DNA from: Zygnema cylindricum
Lineage: Eukaryota; Streptophyta; Zygnematophyceae; Zygnematales; Zygnemataceae
Direction of reading: 5' to 3'
Length of the DNA: 62,000 nucleotides
Assembly (NCBI GenBank): GCA_037447655.1
Contig: JBBHKE010002870.1
Span: forward strand, 1 to 62,000
Shown: in pieces, positions 46,582-56,639 of the stretch
Position numbering within the stretch: position 1 is the stretch's first letter
How the letters are laid out: every line of letters starts with the position of its first letter
Translations under genes and position numbers: made by a program
Notes under the pieces: generated by a model
What the model was told of the DNA's origin: nothing
What the model saw: only the letters and a program-made list of their open reading frames with translations
Database searches by the model: none

Positions 46582-47461
46582 TAGTGTTGTGTATCGGTAA
46601 GGATTTGTCGATAACCAAAATGGACCTTTTTTCGGGTACTCGATAATCGATATATTGGTACGATATATCGTTATCGGTGTTATTGCCGATAAATAGCCGA
46701 TATTTATCGGTATTATCGGCGATAACATTGATATCAATAACTATCGGCGATATATGTACGAACCGTACAGATACATGTAAGACCAATACACCCAACTGTA
46801 AATCGTATTCCTCGGACGCGCAAAAAATACAGTAGTCGCAATGAGGTCTGTACAATTTTGGTACGGATCCAATATAAACGATGTACCTTTCACATCCAAC
46901 GCCATGGCTTTGTCCCTTTCTTCCTTGCGATCCACTAGACACCTGCCACGTGTCAAAATGTCGGTTTTTTGGCATAAGCTGCCAAAGAGCCATCCAGGAT
47001 GCCAGCGCTCACGTTGGCCCTCCGCTCGCAATTTCTCATTCCAAGTCGTTCGTTCGATTCCGGCGGCGCGCATAATGTTACTTTGCGTCCGTTGTACTTT
47101 TTGTTTGCCGTCCTTTTTTTGTTCCATATTCACCAGTTTGTCGGTACAATTCCATACGTTGCCGTAAAATTCCTGTTCAGTTAACCGGCCAACGTTTTCT
47201 GTGCTGAGTTTTCAGTTATAGCTTTTAGTTAAATAGTTACGGAACAGATTCATATACACGGCGTGCCATGCTATATAATGGAAATAATATAATACAGTAT
47301 ATAATAAGGTACTACAGTATGCGTACTATATATTTTTAGAGTTATCGCCGATATGGAATTTGTTGGTCTCGGACCAATATATCGGTACCGCTACCGTTCG
47401 ATAACCGATAACCTCGTTATCGGTGTTATCGCGATAACTTTTTTACCGATACAAAACACTA
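46582..47461. mobile_element. 880-bp hAT-like TIR element with captured LTR-like sequence
   Basis: Left end TAGTGTTGTGTATCGGTAA, right end TTACCGATACAAAACACTA, inverted with one or two mismatches. The flanking octamers GCTTTCCG and GTTTTTCG match at 6 of 8 positions. Both subterminal zones are full of CGATAT and TTATCGG words. The centre (about 46930-47150) resembles part of the Copia LTR. The end design resembles the element at 17525-17958. Confidence 0.75.
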
Positions 47462-47469
47462 GTTTTTCG

Positions 47470-47654
47470 CTTCATTCTGCCAACACCGATACACATCGCT
47501 GATGCTCACGCGATTAGATTTCAAGATCCAGTTCCGATATGCCGATCCTCATCCAACGTTCGTCTTAAACTCGTCCTTATCAACACGTACAAAAGTTATA
47601 ACCCTCAAACCTTGTTTGCAAAAAACCACAATTTTCAATCAGTATACCTTAAAC
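47470..47654. other. Short intergenic spacer
   Basis: Nothing recognised. Confidence 0.4.
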
Positions 47655-47925
47655 ATGAAGGAGAGGGGAAGAGGGGAGAGGGAAGAGGGGAGAGGGAAGA
47701 GGGAAGAGGGAAGACGGGAGAGGGAAGAGGGGAGAGGGAAGAGGGAAGAGGGAAGAGGGAAGAGGGAAAAGGGAAGAGGGAAGAGGGAAGAGGGGAGAGG
47801 GAAGAAAGAAGAGGGAAAGCAGGAAAGGGAGAGAGGGCTAGAATGAGATACATGAGATAAAGGAGAGGAAGAGAGAGGGATAAGAAAAAAGAGAAAAAAA
47901 AAGTGGGAGGAGAGGAGGAGAAAAA
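47655..47925. repeat. GA-rich satellite (GGGAAGAG)n
   Basis: Imperfect GGGAAGA/GGGGAGA heptamer repeats, very similar in kind to those in intron 1 of the GGH gene. The Glu/Arg-rich frames are artefacts. Confidence 0.9.
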
Positions 47926-49401
47926 ATGAGGTATTTAAGTATAAATGACTAATATCTGCAACCAATACATATGAATTCATAGGAACAAGATGTACCATGG
48001 TTTCTTAATATATCCTAAAAATGTCCCGATTGTAAACCTGATTAGTGGATGATGGAATCAAGGCTCACACTAAATCATTGACAAGTCGACCTACGAACTT
48101 TTAAAAATATTTCGCTAGATACGTGGGTTCGTCGCAGTGATTTGTTCTACACGGACGTGCAAATCGACTAACATCCATCACGGATAGTGGCTAAGTAAAG
48201 AAAATTTGATGAATTTTATTGCCTTTTATGATGATGGGTATCGAACAAGTGGAGTTCTATGAAACTATAAGGTAATGCTTTGATGGAGCCCACGGTCACT
48301 TACCACAAGCACCAAATCGTTTGAGTAATGATCCCTTTGTCAAGTGAATAATAGAATGCTCTCTTTGTCTAATGAATTGTACTGACTTGGAACAGTGGTT
48401 TATAGAGATATGACTCCTATAGAAATTTCAGAGACGATGTTAAAAAATTGATGGCTTGTATCAACTTGAAGAAAAAATCCCTCACTATATGTCGTAGTTG
48501 TTGATTCGAGGTGATCAACAATTTATTTGGATGTTACAAGTACGCGAGTCGAATCGTCGTTGGTGTTAACACGACTTTCATGCTCAAAGGGTCTGCACCG
48601 TTAGGGGACGATATTGGGATCATAATGGAAACTCGGTCTGGTTGGTTTGACGGTGTGATAAAACGTCGTGTGAGGGAATGACGGTGTTAAGATCGTGGTC
48701 ACTTACGATCACCCTTTCAAGTAGCAACGTTATATTGTTTTAGTCTAACAGATTGATTAGTTTTTTGGTGAATAACAAAATAGTTACGCCCACTCGAGTT
48801 TGTATATCTCACCTAAAAGACAATATGTCAACCTTTTTCGAAAGATCATTAAACTCAACCTATATCTTAAGGCGTCCAATAGAGGCGCGTAAGTTTCTGA
48901 TAGAGTAATAGAGCCAATGGTACAAACATTAAACTCCAAACTCCAAAAAAATGCCCGTCCATTCTTGCTTAGCACTTGGCTTGGTTAGGTGCGCCAATGG
49001 TTGAAGTGTTGAACCAAGTTAGAATCACCTTAGATTAACTTCCTAAGTAACAAGCAAAAGCCAAAAAAAAACAGTAGCTTTGATCTTCCTTTTGTTGCTT
49101 AAAGTGTTGCCAACAAAATTTTCTTTGCACCTAGAAAAACACCCATCGTTCAAACGATATGTATAAGACGCCCTTGGGAAGGCGCCAAGTGATCCTGCGG
49201 TTGTGTTCAAAAGTCACGGGAAACTTGTAACTCTTGGGCATCTCTCATGCGTCAACTGTTTTTTAATCCCATCATGCCACTCGATCTTAAGACCGACGGT
49301 GTGGTTCAACCTCCGGGTGTCGTTCCCTTGCACCGTCTTCAAGCCTGGGGCCGATGTGGAATTCCTGTGAAATCCAACATCTTATTTTCGTGTGGGCTAC
49401 A
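47926..49401. other. Intergenic DNA, no recognised gene
   Basis: About 1.5 kb of mixed composition with no long frame and no domain. It could be an old, unclassified mobile-element relic, but nothing in it can be named. Confidence 0.4.
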
Positions 49402-49619
49402 TACCGTGTATCGCTATTAGCGTTAATATTTTTTTCGCCACTGAAAACATCTTTTCTCTGTACACATTTGTCCAACTTTCAATTTAAGACAACCGATTGT
49501 TAGTTGAGATTCTAACCTTTCAATCGCAACCGTGAGATCCACAATCTGACGTGTGTGTACGGAGAAAAAATGTTTAAAAAGACGAAAAAAACATTAACAC
49601 TAATAGCGATTCACGGTGG
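49402..49619. mobile_element. 218-bp TIR element (CGCTATTAG family)
   Basis: Left ACCGTGTATCGCTATTAGCG, right CACTAATAGCGATTCACGGT, inverted with a few mismatches. The inner zones also mirror each other (TTTTTTTCGCCA against GACGAAAAAAA and AATCGCAACCGTGAGATCC-type words). Confidence 0.75.
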
Positions 49620-49622
49620 ACT

Positions 49623-50129
49623 GTACACCGCGCATCGTAATTAGAGTAATGAAAAAATTAGAGTAAAAAAAGAGAAAAAAATAATTAGAGTAATATACTC
49701 TAATTTATGTGATTAAATTGTTTAAAAAAGGAATTTATTATAATTTATGCGGTGTACTCTAATTTGGTAAGCTAATATCCTCTACTGTTAATAAGGTATT
49801 TGTACATAATCTGACAAAACCTACAGTTTATCGTCACTATGACGTTTGCACTACGCGGTTTGTTAAAACGCAATTACATGATAATGGCCTGTATTAAATC
49901 ATTATTTGTACCTTTTTACTTATAAAAGTACAATTTTGCACAGTCGGACGTCGTCCGTACTCCACACTATTTAAAACGAACATATAGTAGCATTAAAAAC
50001 GCTAATTAAACCTTACCTTAAATAGCATAATGAAAAAATTCGAATCATTTACTCTATTTGATGTGATATAGTCGAAATTTCGAGCGACCGAATTAGAGTA
50101 ATTTACTCTAATTACGATTCGCGGTGTAG
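49623..50129. mobile_element. 507-bp TIR element (ACACCGC family), AATTAGAGTAA subtype
   Basis: Left GTACACCGCGCATCGTAATT, right AATTACGATTCGCGGTGTA. It starts only a few bases after the previous element ends, so the two are insertions in tandem. It shares GTCGTCCGTAC..CACACTATTTAAAA-type words with 45717-46260. Confidence 0.82.
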
Positions 50130-50158
50130 CGGTCATCAAGATGACGAAGTGTTATTAA

Positions 50159-50709
50159 CATAGTTCAAAAGTAGGCGTTTTTATGGTAGGCCTTTGGTAG
50201 GTGCACAAAACTTGGCACTAAACTCGCGTAGAGTAGGCATACTGTATGGGTGTGTGCTGTGGACACTATTGTAAGGACGTACGAATGTGACGTATGATCA
50301 TAGTTCAGCGCACGCCGACGGACGAAATTTTTTAGCGAACTAAAACACGCGGACGTTCAAATTTGCAGAAGCTAATATGACAGATAGTCCTTTCGTAAGT
50401 TGTGTTATGGGCTTTTCATGTGATCTTCTTACATCTCTAATTTGATCAGCGACCGTCCGATCGTCTGAATCTGACGGTTTAAAAAAGTTTTACCTCAAAA
50501 CTCACAGATTTTTTTTTTTGTCCGATTTTTTTTCCAAATTTAGACATGACGTTTAATTCTCTATCGATCGATGTGCAACTCAACCCTGTACTATTTTTTT
50601 TCATTTTTCGACCAATACAATATGGGTCTTAACTCTTAAGGGCATATTGTATGTTTTGCATACAATAGGCATATTGTATGGGCCTACTTTCACCTACTTT
50701 TGAACTATG
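50159..50709 (-). mobile_element. CATAGTTC MITE family, member d (551 bp, opposite orientation)
   Basis: Ends CATAGTTCAAAAGTAGG and CCTACTTTTGAACTATG. The interior is the reverse complement of member a, including the segment with TCGTACG/GTACGAATGTGACGTA and the CATACAATATG palindrome. The right flank is cut by an N gap two bases on, so no target duplication can be read. Confidence 0.92.
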
Positions 50710-50710
50710 A

Positions 50711-50720
50711 NNNNNNNNNN
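50711..50720. other. Assembly gap (10 N)
   Basis: Ten N characters directly at the end of a MITE copy, a repeat-induced assembly break. Confidence 1.
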
Positions 50721-51170
50721 TGACATGTGGCACTTAGCGATAATCGCAGTTACTGAGATTAACGCCATGGGACAAAAAAATGGGGGGTACCGCAATTAGA
50801 GTCATTGACGCTAATAGCGATTCACGGTGTACAGTTTCAACCGTAATCGTCATATCTTGTATGGTGGGAGTTGTTTTCGTAATCGGCATATCTTGTATGG
50901 TGGGAGTTATTTTCCGCTTATTTTAAATATGTTTTTTTCGCGTCTTTGTTACCACGTGTAGGTAGTTCTACCACGTGTAAGTAGTTGAACATTGTGTGCT
51001 ACTATATACCAGTAAAAATGATGACGTAAAAATATCGGTGTTCGTACCATAATTTACGATACAGGACAAAAGTAACAAAATGCAAAGATAATGAACTTTT
51101 TGTTGTGTACAACTAAACGTACGTGATTAACTGATTGTGAATTGGCCAAATGTGGTGTTATAAATAAGCG
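50721..51170. other. Intergenic DNA with a truncated TIR-family right end
   Basis: GACGCTAATAGCGATTCACGGTG-type sequence near 50807-50832 is a right end of the ACACCGC family whose left partner is lost, perhaps in the gap. A 31-bp direct repeat with TCTTGTATGGTGGGAGTT follows at 50853 and 50891. Confidence 0.6.
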
Positions 51171-53260
51171 AGGATTAAAACGTCCCAATGAGGTTTTGTT
51201 GTGTAAACAAGAAGAAAAACTTTATTACATAAAGTGCGATAGAAAACCCATCAAAGTACAAATGGGGTAAAAAAATGGAAGATAACATGTAAAGACTACA
51301 AGAGCCAACAGTTACAAAAACAAAAAAAAACAAACAAAGGAGGAAAACAAAGGCATCTAGACTAACTAAAAAGACTAAACAAACTACCAAAGATGACTAG
51401 ACAAACAGTAAAAACCCACTCTATTATTTACAACTAACAAACTAAATTCCATACCAGAGATCACGGATGTGGAGGATCCGTGGAGAGTTTAGAGCCCACA
51501 GCATCATCCATACCGTGCTTTGAAAGTCGACTTCCGTTGGAGAAGAACCGTGATACCGGCCAGGTAAAAGCTGTAGAACGGAGGAGGACTCCATGGTTCC
51601 CTGGATTGAGTCTCTGCATAGTTCTGAGAGAAAATCGCTGAACTTGTCTAAAGAACCAAAAATCTTTGCTGCAAATGGGACAAATTGGTCCGCCGGGTCT
51701 CCGTGAGCGTAATCCCTTTCCTTAGAAGCCGCTGCGTTCCGAGCTGCCACGCCCGTATGTACTGCCGCGCAAGAAAAAATGTGGGTCCCATTCGGATCAC
51801 TAAGGACCACATCACCCAACGTCCGTCCAGTCCCGTGGAGGAAAACCAAGTCAACTCGAGGATTGCGAAGACCACTAGATTGGGAAAGAGGAGGTAAGAT
51901 ATGGGAAACTTCCCTCTTCACAGTGTATCCTGCTTCAACGCCAATCGCAACAATCGCATCACGAACCAAATCATGCGCGACTGTACGTTCACCCCCCCCC
52001 CGAGCAACGAAGTAAATGGATGTCGTCAGAGTCAAAAGATTGGTTGCAAACACGATTGGGGCGCCCAAGAAGCGAAGGGTTAGGCAAACACAAGCGAAAG
52101 CGGATAGCAAAGGTGAACTAGTAAAACGTCAGACGAAGTGTCGAAAAAATGGGTGTTGCTTATAACCACGCACCAGCCCCCGGCCCCGAACACGAGCTTA
52201 AGCGAGCACACGATTAAGCTGAAGTTAGCGCGTTTAATAGATTATGGAATTCAAGGGCTGCCAACTGCTCGGATATGCGTTGTTGCAAGTGGAAATTATT
52301 GTCAGCAATAAGAGACGTAAAGGGTGACGCTTGGTTTTGGGCATCAGGCGGAAGGAGTGCACGAGTGGAGAGAAGAGCCTGGTGAAAAGGAAAAATATTG
52401 TCCCCTACTCTAGGGACGACTTGGGCCAGAATGGGAACATCATTTGCTATAAAACGGGAAGTGATGGCGGGCGCCACCAAAGCCCAACTACCCAAATAAG
52501 CTGCTGGAGCAACTCGAGCCACCGGAATCAAACCTAAACCCCCGTTGGAAATTGGAAGGCTAGCTTGACGGCGTGCAAATGAGCCCTCTGGCCGATCAAA
52601 AATCCCATGCCCAACGAGGTGATGGAGAACACTAAAAAGTCGATCGTCGAACTCCTTCGAGAGGACAAAAATGGAGTCGTTGGTCATAATGTCCGAGCGA
52701 GATAGAGAAGAAGTTGAGCAAACAACGAGTGAGGATTTGAAATGCCACTTAGGAGTCGGAGAGCTTAAGAAGGTCATCAGAGTGCGAGAGGTCCTTTAAC
52801 AAAGCATCAGTGACAACTTGGTTCACAAAAGATGGGGCACCGATAGGAAGCTTAAAGCTTTAATACCATCCGACGGAGATGCAATTCGAAAACCCACAGG
52901 AACAAGGAAGCCTGAAGGTAAGCCTTGCAGGCACCAAACCACACATTTAGATGGCTTAACTAACAAACCAATCCGACGAAGTTGCTCCACAAAATGGGAA
53001 AATGCAGATAAACCTGGTCACGAGGGCCCACAATATGAGTATCATCCACGATAGAAGGGAATAAACAGCCAGTGAAAGTCGTAGGGGAGTTGCGTAAAGC
53101 CTGAAGGTGAGCTAATGCAAAAAGGGGGGTCCCCAAAGGATCACCTTGGCGAGTGCCAATCGCAGACTCCAAAAGTGGCAACCTCACCAATGGGACCGCC
53201 AAGAGGATAGATGAGGGAGCTCGGGCGAGAATAAAATGCCACGAACAAAAGGGAAAACCC
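51171..53260 (-). mobile_element. LINE-like retroelement, copy B, 5'-truncated
   Basis: Minus-strand fragment of a non-LTR-type reverse transcriptase element. The coding remnant ends at about 51442, and the rest to 51171 is taken as its 3' untranslated part. The 5' limit near 53260 is where similarity to a coding frame stops. Same family and orientation as 7190-8795. No flanking duplication or clear poly-A tail could be fixed. Confidence 0.78.
51442..53260 (-). pseudogene. Reverse transcriptase remnant of LINE-like copy B
   Basis: In coding order on the minus strand: IGTRQGDPLGTPLFAL (RT motif with Q-G-D-P-L), then SIVDDTHIVGP (catalytic D-D box, Val in place of the usual preceding Ala), in the frame 52960-53260. 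Next is the thumb/linker region with GGLGLIPVARVAPAAYLGSW (52214-52777). Last is a C-terminal domain with RNPRVDLVFLHGTGRTLGDVVLSDPNGTH split as RVDLVF..GRTLGDVVL, which could be a nuclease-like fold, and ERDYAHGDPADQFVPFAAKI (51442-52110). The frame changes between these pieces and the 5' part of the RT is missing, so it is inactive. The family is assigned from the motifs; I cannot name a clade. Confidence 0.82.
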
Positions 53261-53905
53261 CGTGTACTACGTTTATGCATAACACTTGTTATAGAAGACC
53301 GTACAGCTACAGTAATAAAGCACAAACGGACAAACAGGTTGAACAGCATTCAAATTTCAAACCTGGTCCACTGTCCCATACTGTGCATACTGCTGTACAG
53401 TACAGTACCACGTCACATGCAATCATTTTTTCTGAAAATTAATTCTGTTCGCACTGTAAAACAAGCTAAAAATCCATTACCAGATCTGAGCACAGCCCGA
53501 AACCTGCGATTTCTAGTTTCAAACCAATCCGAACCGGATTCAGTTCCGCATTCGATCCGGCTACAGATACGACGAAAGATACTGTACGGATGTACCATAT
53601 GTGGCTCAATCCCCAACCTAAAACGTCAGAATCCCGAACCTAAAACGTCGCCTTGGTAAACCGAAACCCCACCTGACTTCAAAGCGAAGCAGAGTTCAAT
53701 GCCCTCCATATCTACGTGTCGGAATTTCCGCCAACTCACTAACGACACACTCCACGTATACCCGTCGTGTCGTGACTCCTTCCGGATCTCTCATTGGCTC
53801 TCACAAACTGGTTCTAATTCGTTCATTCTGTTCACGTGCTCTCTCGTAAGCCAATGAGACGCTTCACCATATCTTCAATTATGCTTTTCTGTCAGGTTTT
53901 TTTCG
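53261..53905. other. Intergenic DNA upstream of GGH
   Basis: Contains CTGTACAGTACAGTACCACG-like words near 53391 related to the GTAC-rich repeats elsewhere. No gene. The plus-strand frame at 53153-53659 is a shadow across the LINE edge. Confidence 0.45.
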
Positions 53906-54208
53906 CCACGTGTCAAAAAATTCAGCTTCGCAACCTTTATTGATTTCAGTCCTTCACCAATTTGCTGTTTCCAGTTTCTACCAAACGAAATCCGCCCTCT
54001 CTCCCTACTCCTCTACCTCGCCTCTCTCCCTCTCTCTCCCTCTCTCCCTCTCCCTCTCTCTGTGTCTCTCTCGCTCTTCCCTCCTCCAACTCTGCTCTCT
54101 CCTCCTTTTTTGTATTCTCTTACAAATTTCTCTTCTTCAATTCCCAACCTTTTAACCTCTCCTCCATCTCTCTCTCTCTCTCTCTCTCTCTTCCCTCCCT
54201 CTCTCATA
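53906..54208 (+). promoter_or_regulatory. Probable promoter and CT-rich leader of GGH
   Basis: A CCACGTGTCA word (G-box core CACGTG) lies at 53908, and a CTCATTGGCTC (CCAAT-type, reversed) near 53790. From about 53996 to the start codon the sequence is almost pure pyrimidine (CTCTCC repeats), like many plant 5' leaders. The transcription start cannot be placed. Confidence 0.45.
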
Positions 54209-56591
54209 ATGTCTTCCTCCCTCTCCCACTCCCTCCTCGCCCTCACTCTCACTCTCACTCTCACCCTCTCCTCCCTCCCTTTCCCCATTTCCGCCCGTAA
54301 CAACCTCCTCCTCCTCCCCTCCTCTTCCTCCCCCTCCTCACTCTCCTCCTCCTCCCTCGGGCCACGTGTCCGCCCGTCGTCCCCTCTGGTGGGCGTGCTG
54401 TCGCAGCCTGGCGACGGCGACGGCTATGCGATCTGGCGGCGGCGCGCGGCGGCGGGCGCCTCGACGAAGCTGTCGTACGTGGCGGCCTCGTACGTCAAGT
54501 TTGTGGAGGCGGGGGGGGCGAGAGCCGTGCCCATGCTGTACGACGAGAGGGAGGACAGGACGGAGGAGGTGAGGGAGAGGGAAGAGGGGAGAGGGAGGAG
54601 GGAAGAGGGAAGAGGGAAGAGGGGAGAGGGAAGAGGGAAGAGGGGAGAGGGGGAAGTGAGGGAAGAGGGAAGTGAGGGAAGAGGGAAGAGGGAAGAGAGA
54701 AGAGGGGGAAGAGAGAAGAGGGAAGAGGGAAGAGGGAAGAGGGAAGAGAGAAGAGGGGGAAGATGGAAGAGGGAAGAGGGATACTGGAGAGACTGGGGAA
54801 AGTTCTTCAAAGGACCATTCCTGGTATCTAAATTTCACATCAATATCATCTGTTTGCCTCGTCGCCTAACTTTCTTTTGTGTTTGAAATAAACTTTATAG
54901 CTTTTCTTTGGTCCATACAATTCAATAAAAGCTAATCATATGGACTTTCTGATTTCTTCGTTTCTGCTGTTTTCTGGAATTTGTTTTCTTTTGTTTTTCT
55001 CTCCTCTCCTCTTTTTTCTCTCTCTCCCTCTCCCTCTCCCCCTCCCTTCCCTACTCCCTCTCCCTCTCCCTCTCCCTCTTCCTCTTCCTCTTTTTTTTTT
55101 CTTCTTTCTGACCGTTATTAGAAATTCCGGAGCATCAACGGTCTGATTCTTCCGGGCGGGGGGGCAAAAAAATCGGGTCCTTTTCTGGCTCGAGTGAAGC
55201 GATTAGTGGAGGTATAATCCCCATTTGACCCCAATCGTTTATCCAATTCTAATTACTAATGGGAATAATGTATCTTTAATTATGTGATAATTTTTTTTCT
55301 TTTTATATTTGATTGTTTTGCTAAATAATTTTTTTGTTAAAACTGACAACTCAATCTCTCTCTCTCTCTCTCCCTCCCTCCCTCCATCTGTTTCATTCTA
55401 TCTTTACTTTGCACTTCTACCTTTCTCCCTCTCTCTCTTTCTCCTTCTTTTCCCTCTTTTGTGTTTTTCCTCTTTCTCTGCCTCTCCGTTTCTTTCCCCT
55501 CTCCCTCCTTCTCTCTCCCTCTCCCTCTCCCTCCCTTCCCCACCCCCTCAGCTTGCCATGGAGGCCAATGACAGGGGTGACTACTTCCCCATCCATGCCG
55601 TCTGCCTCGGCTTCGAGCTCCTCGCCATGGCTGTTAGCGGGGTAGGCGTTATCTCCCAGGCATCTGAGTTTTGTCGTTATCCCACTGCAGATGTCACCTG
55701 CTGGCTATTCTTCTTGACTTTCGTTGTCGGTTCGTTTTTTCTTTTTTTACCAGCTCCTGAGTTGATATTTTTGGATGTTGTTGAGTCACCTGAATTGCTT
55801 CTCTCCCTCCCTCCCTCCCTCCCTCCCTCCCTCCCTCCCTCCCTCCCTCCCTCTTTCTTTTTCTGCATTCCTCATTCTCTCCCATTCATGTTTCCTTCCA
55901 TTCATTTTTCTCTTTGCCCTTTCGTCCTCTCTCCCTTCTCTCTTTCCCCTCTTTTCCCTCTCCCTCTCTCTCCTCTCTTCTAAACCCGGCAGGGAGGGTG
56001 CAGAGAGGAGAGGATCTTCTAAGCAACTTCACAGCTCAGAAACCCGCCCCCCTTCACTTCACCAGTAGGGAGGCGAGGGAGAGGAGCTTGTTTGCCAGGT
56101 GAGGGAGAGCGAGGGAAGAGAAGAGAGAGGAAGGAGGGAGGGAGGAGGAACAGAAAAAGGGGTGGAGGAAGGAGAAAGTAGAGAGGCATATAAGTTGTCG
56201 GAGAGGTATATGCGAGTAGTGGGGGGGGAAGAGAAGAAGGCCTACATGAAAAAGAGAGATGGGAATGGATGGAGATGGAGAGTAAGGAAAGGTCAGAAGA
56301 GGGAGAGGGGAGGAGGTTGAAATATTACTATGACAGGACGGACAGGAACGAGGAAGTGAATGTCTGTTTGGACTTGTTTCCGTCTGTTTTTGGAAAGTTT
56401 CTTACTTTCTCAACTTAACCTGTTCTGGATCTGTCCCTCCTCTCTTTCTCTTTTTCTCTCTCTCTCTCCCTCTTTCTCCCCCTCTCTCTCGCTCTCTCTC
56501 TCCCTCTCTCCTCCTCGTTCTTCCACAGAATGAGACCAGAGCTTCGGGACAAACTCGAAACAGAGAGCATTGCCATGGAAAATCACATGGT

Positions 56592-56639
<48 letters not shown>

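Noticed and set aside
46499-46993. 164-codon minus-strand frame
   Set aside because: Lies entirely within the hAT-like element's CGATAT-rich terminal zone. No transposase motif.
53153-53659. 168-codon plus-strand frame
   Set aside because: Straddles the edge between the LINE-like element (antisense) and intergenic DNA, with no domain.
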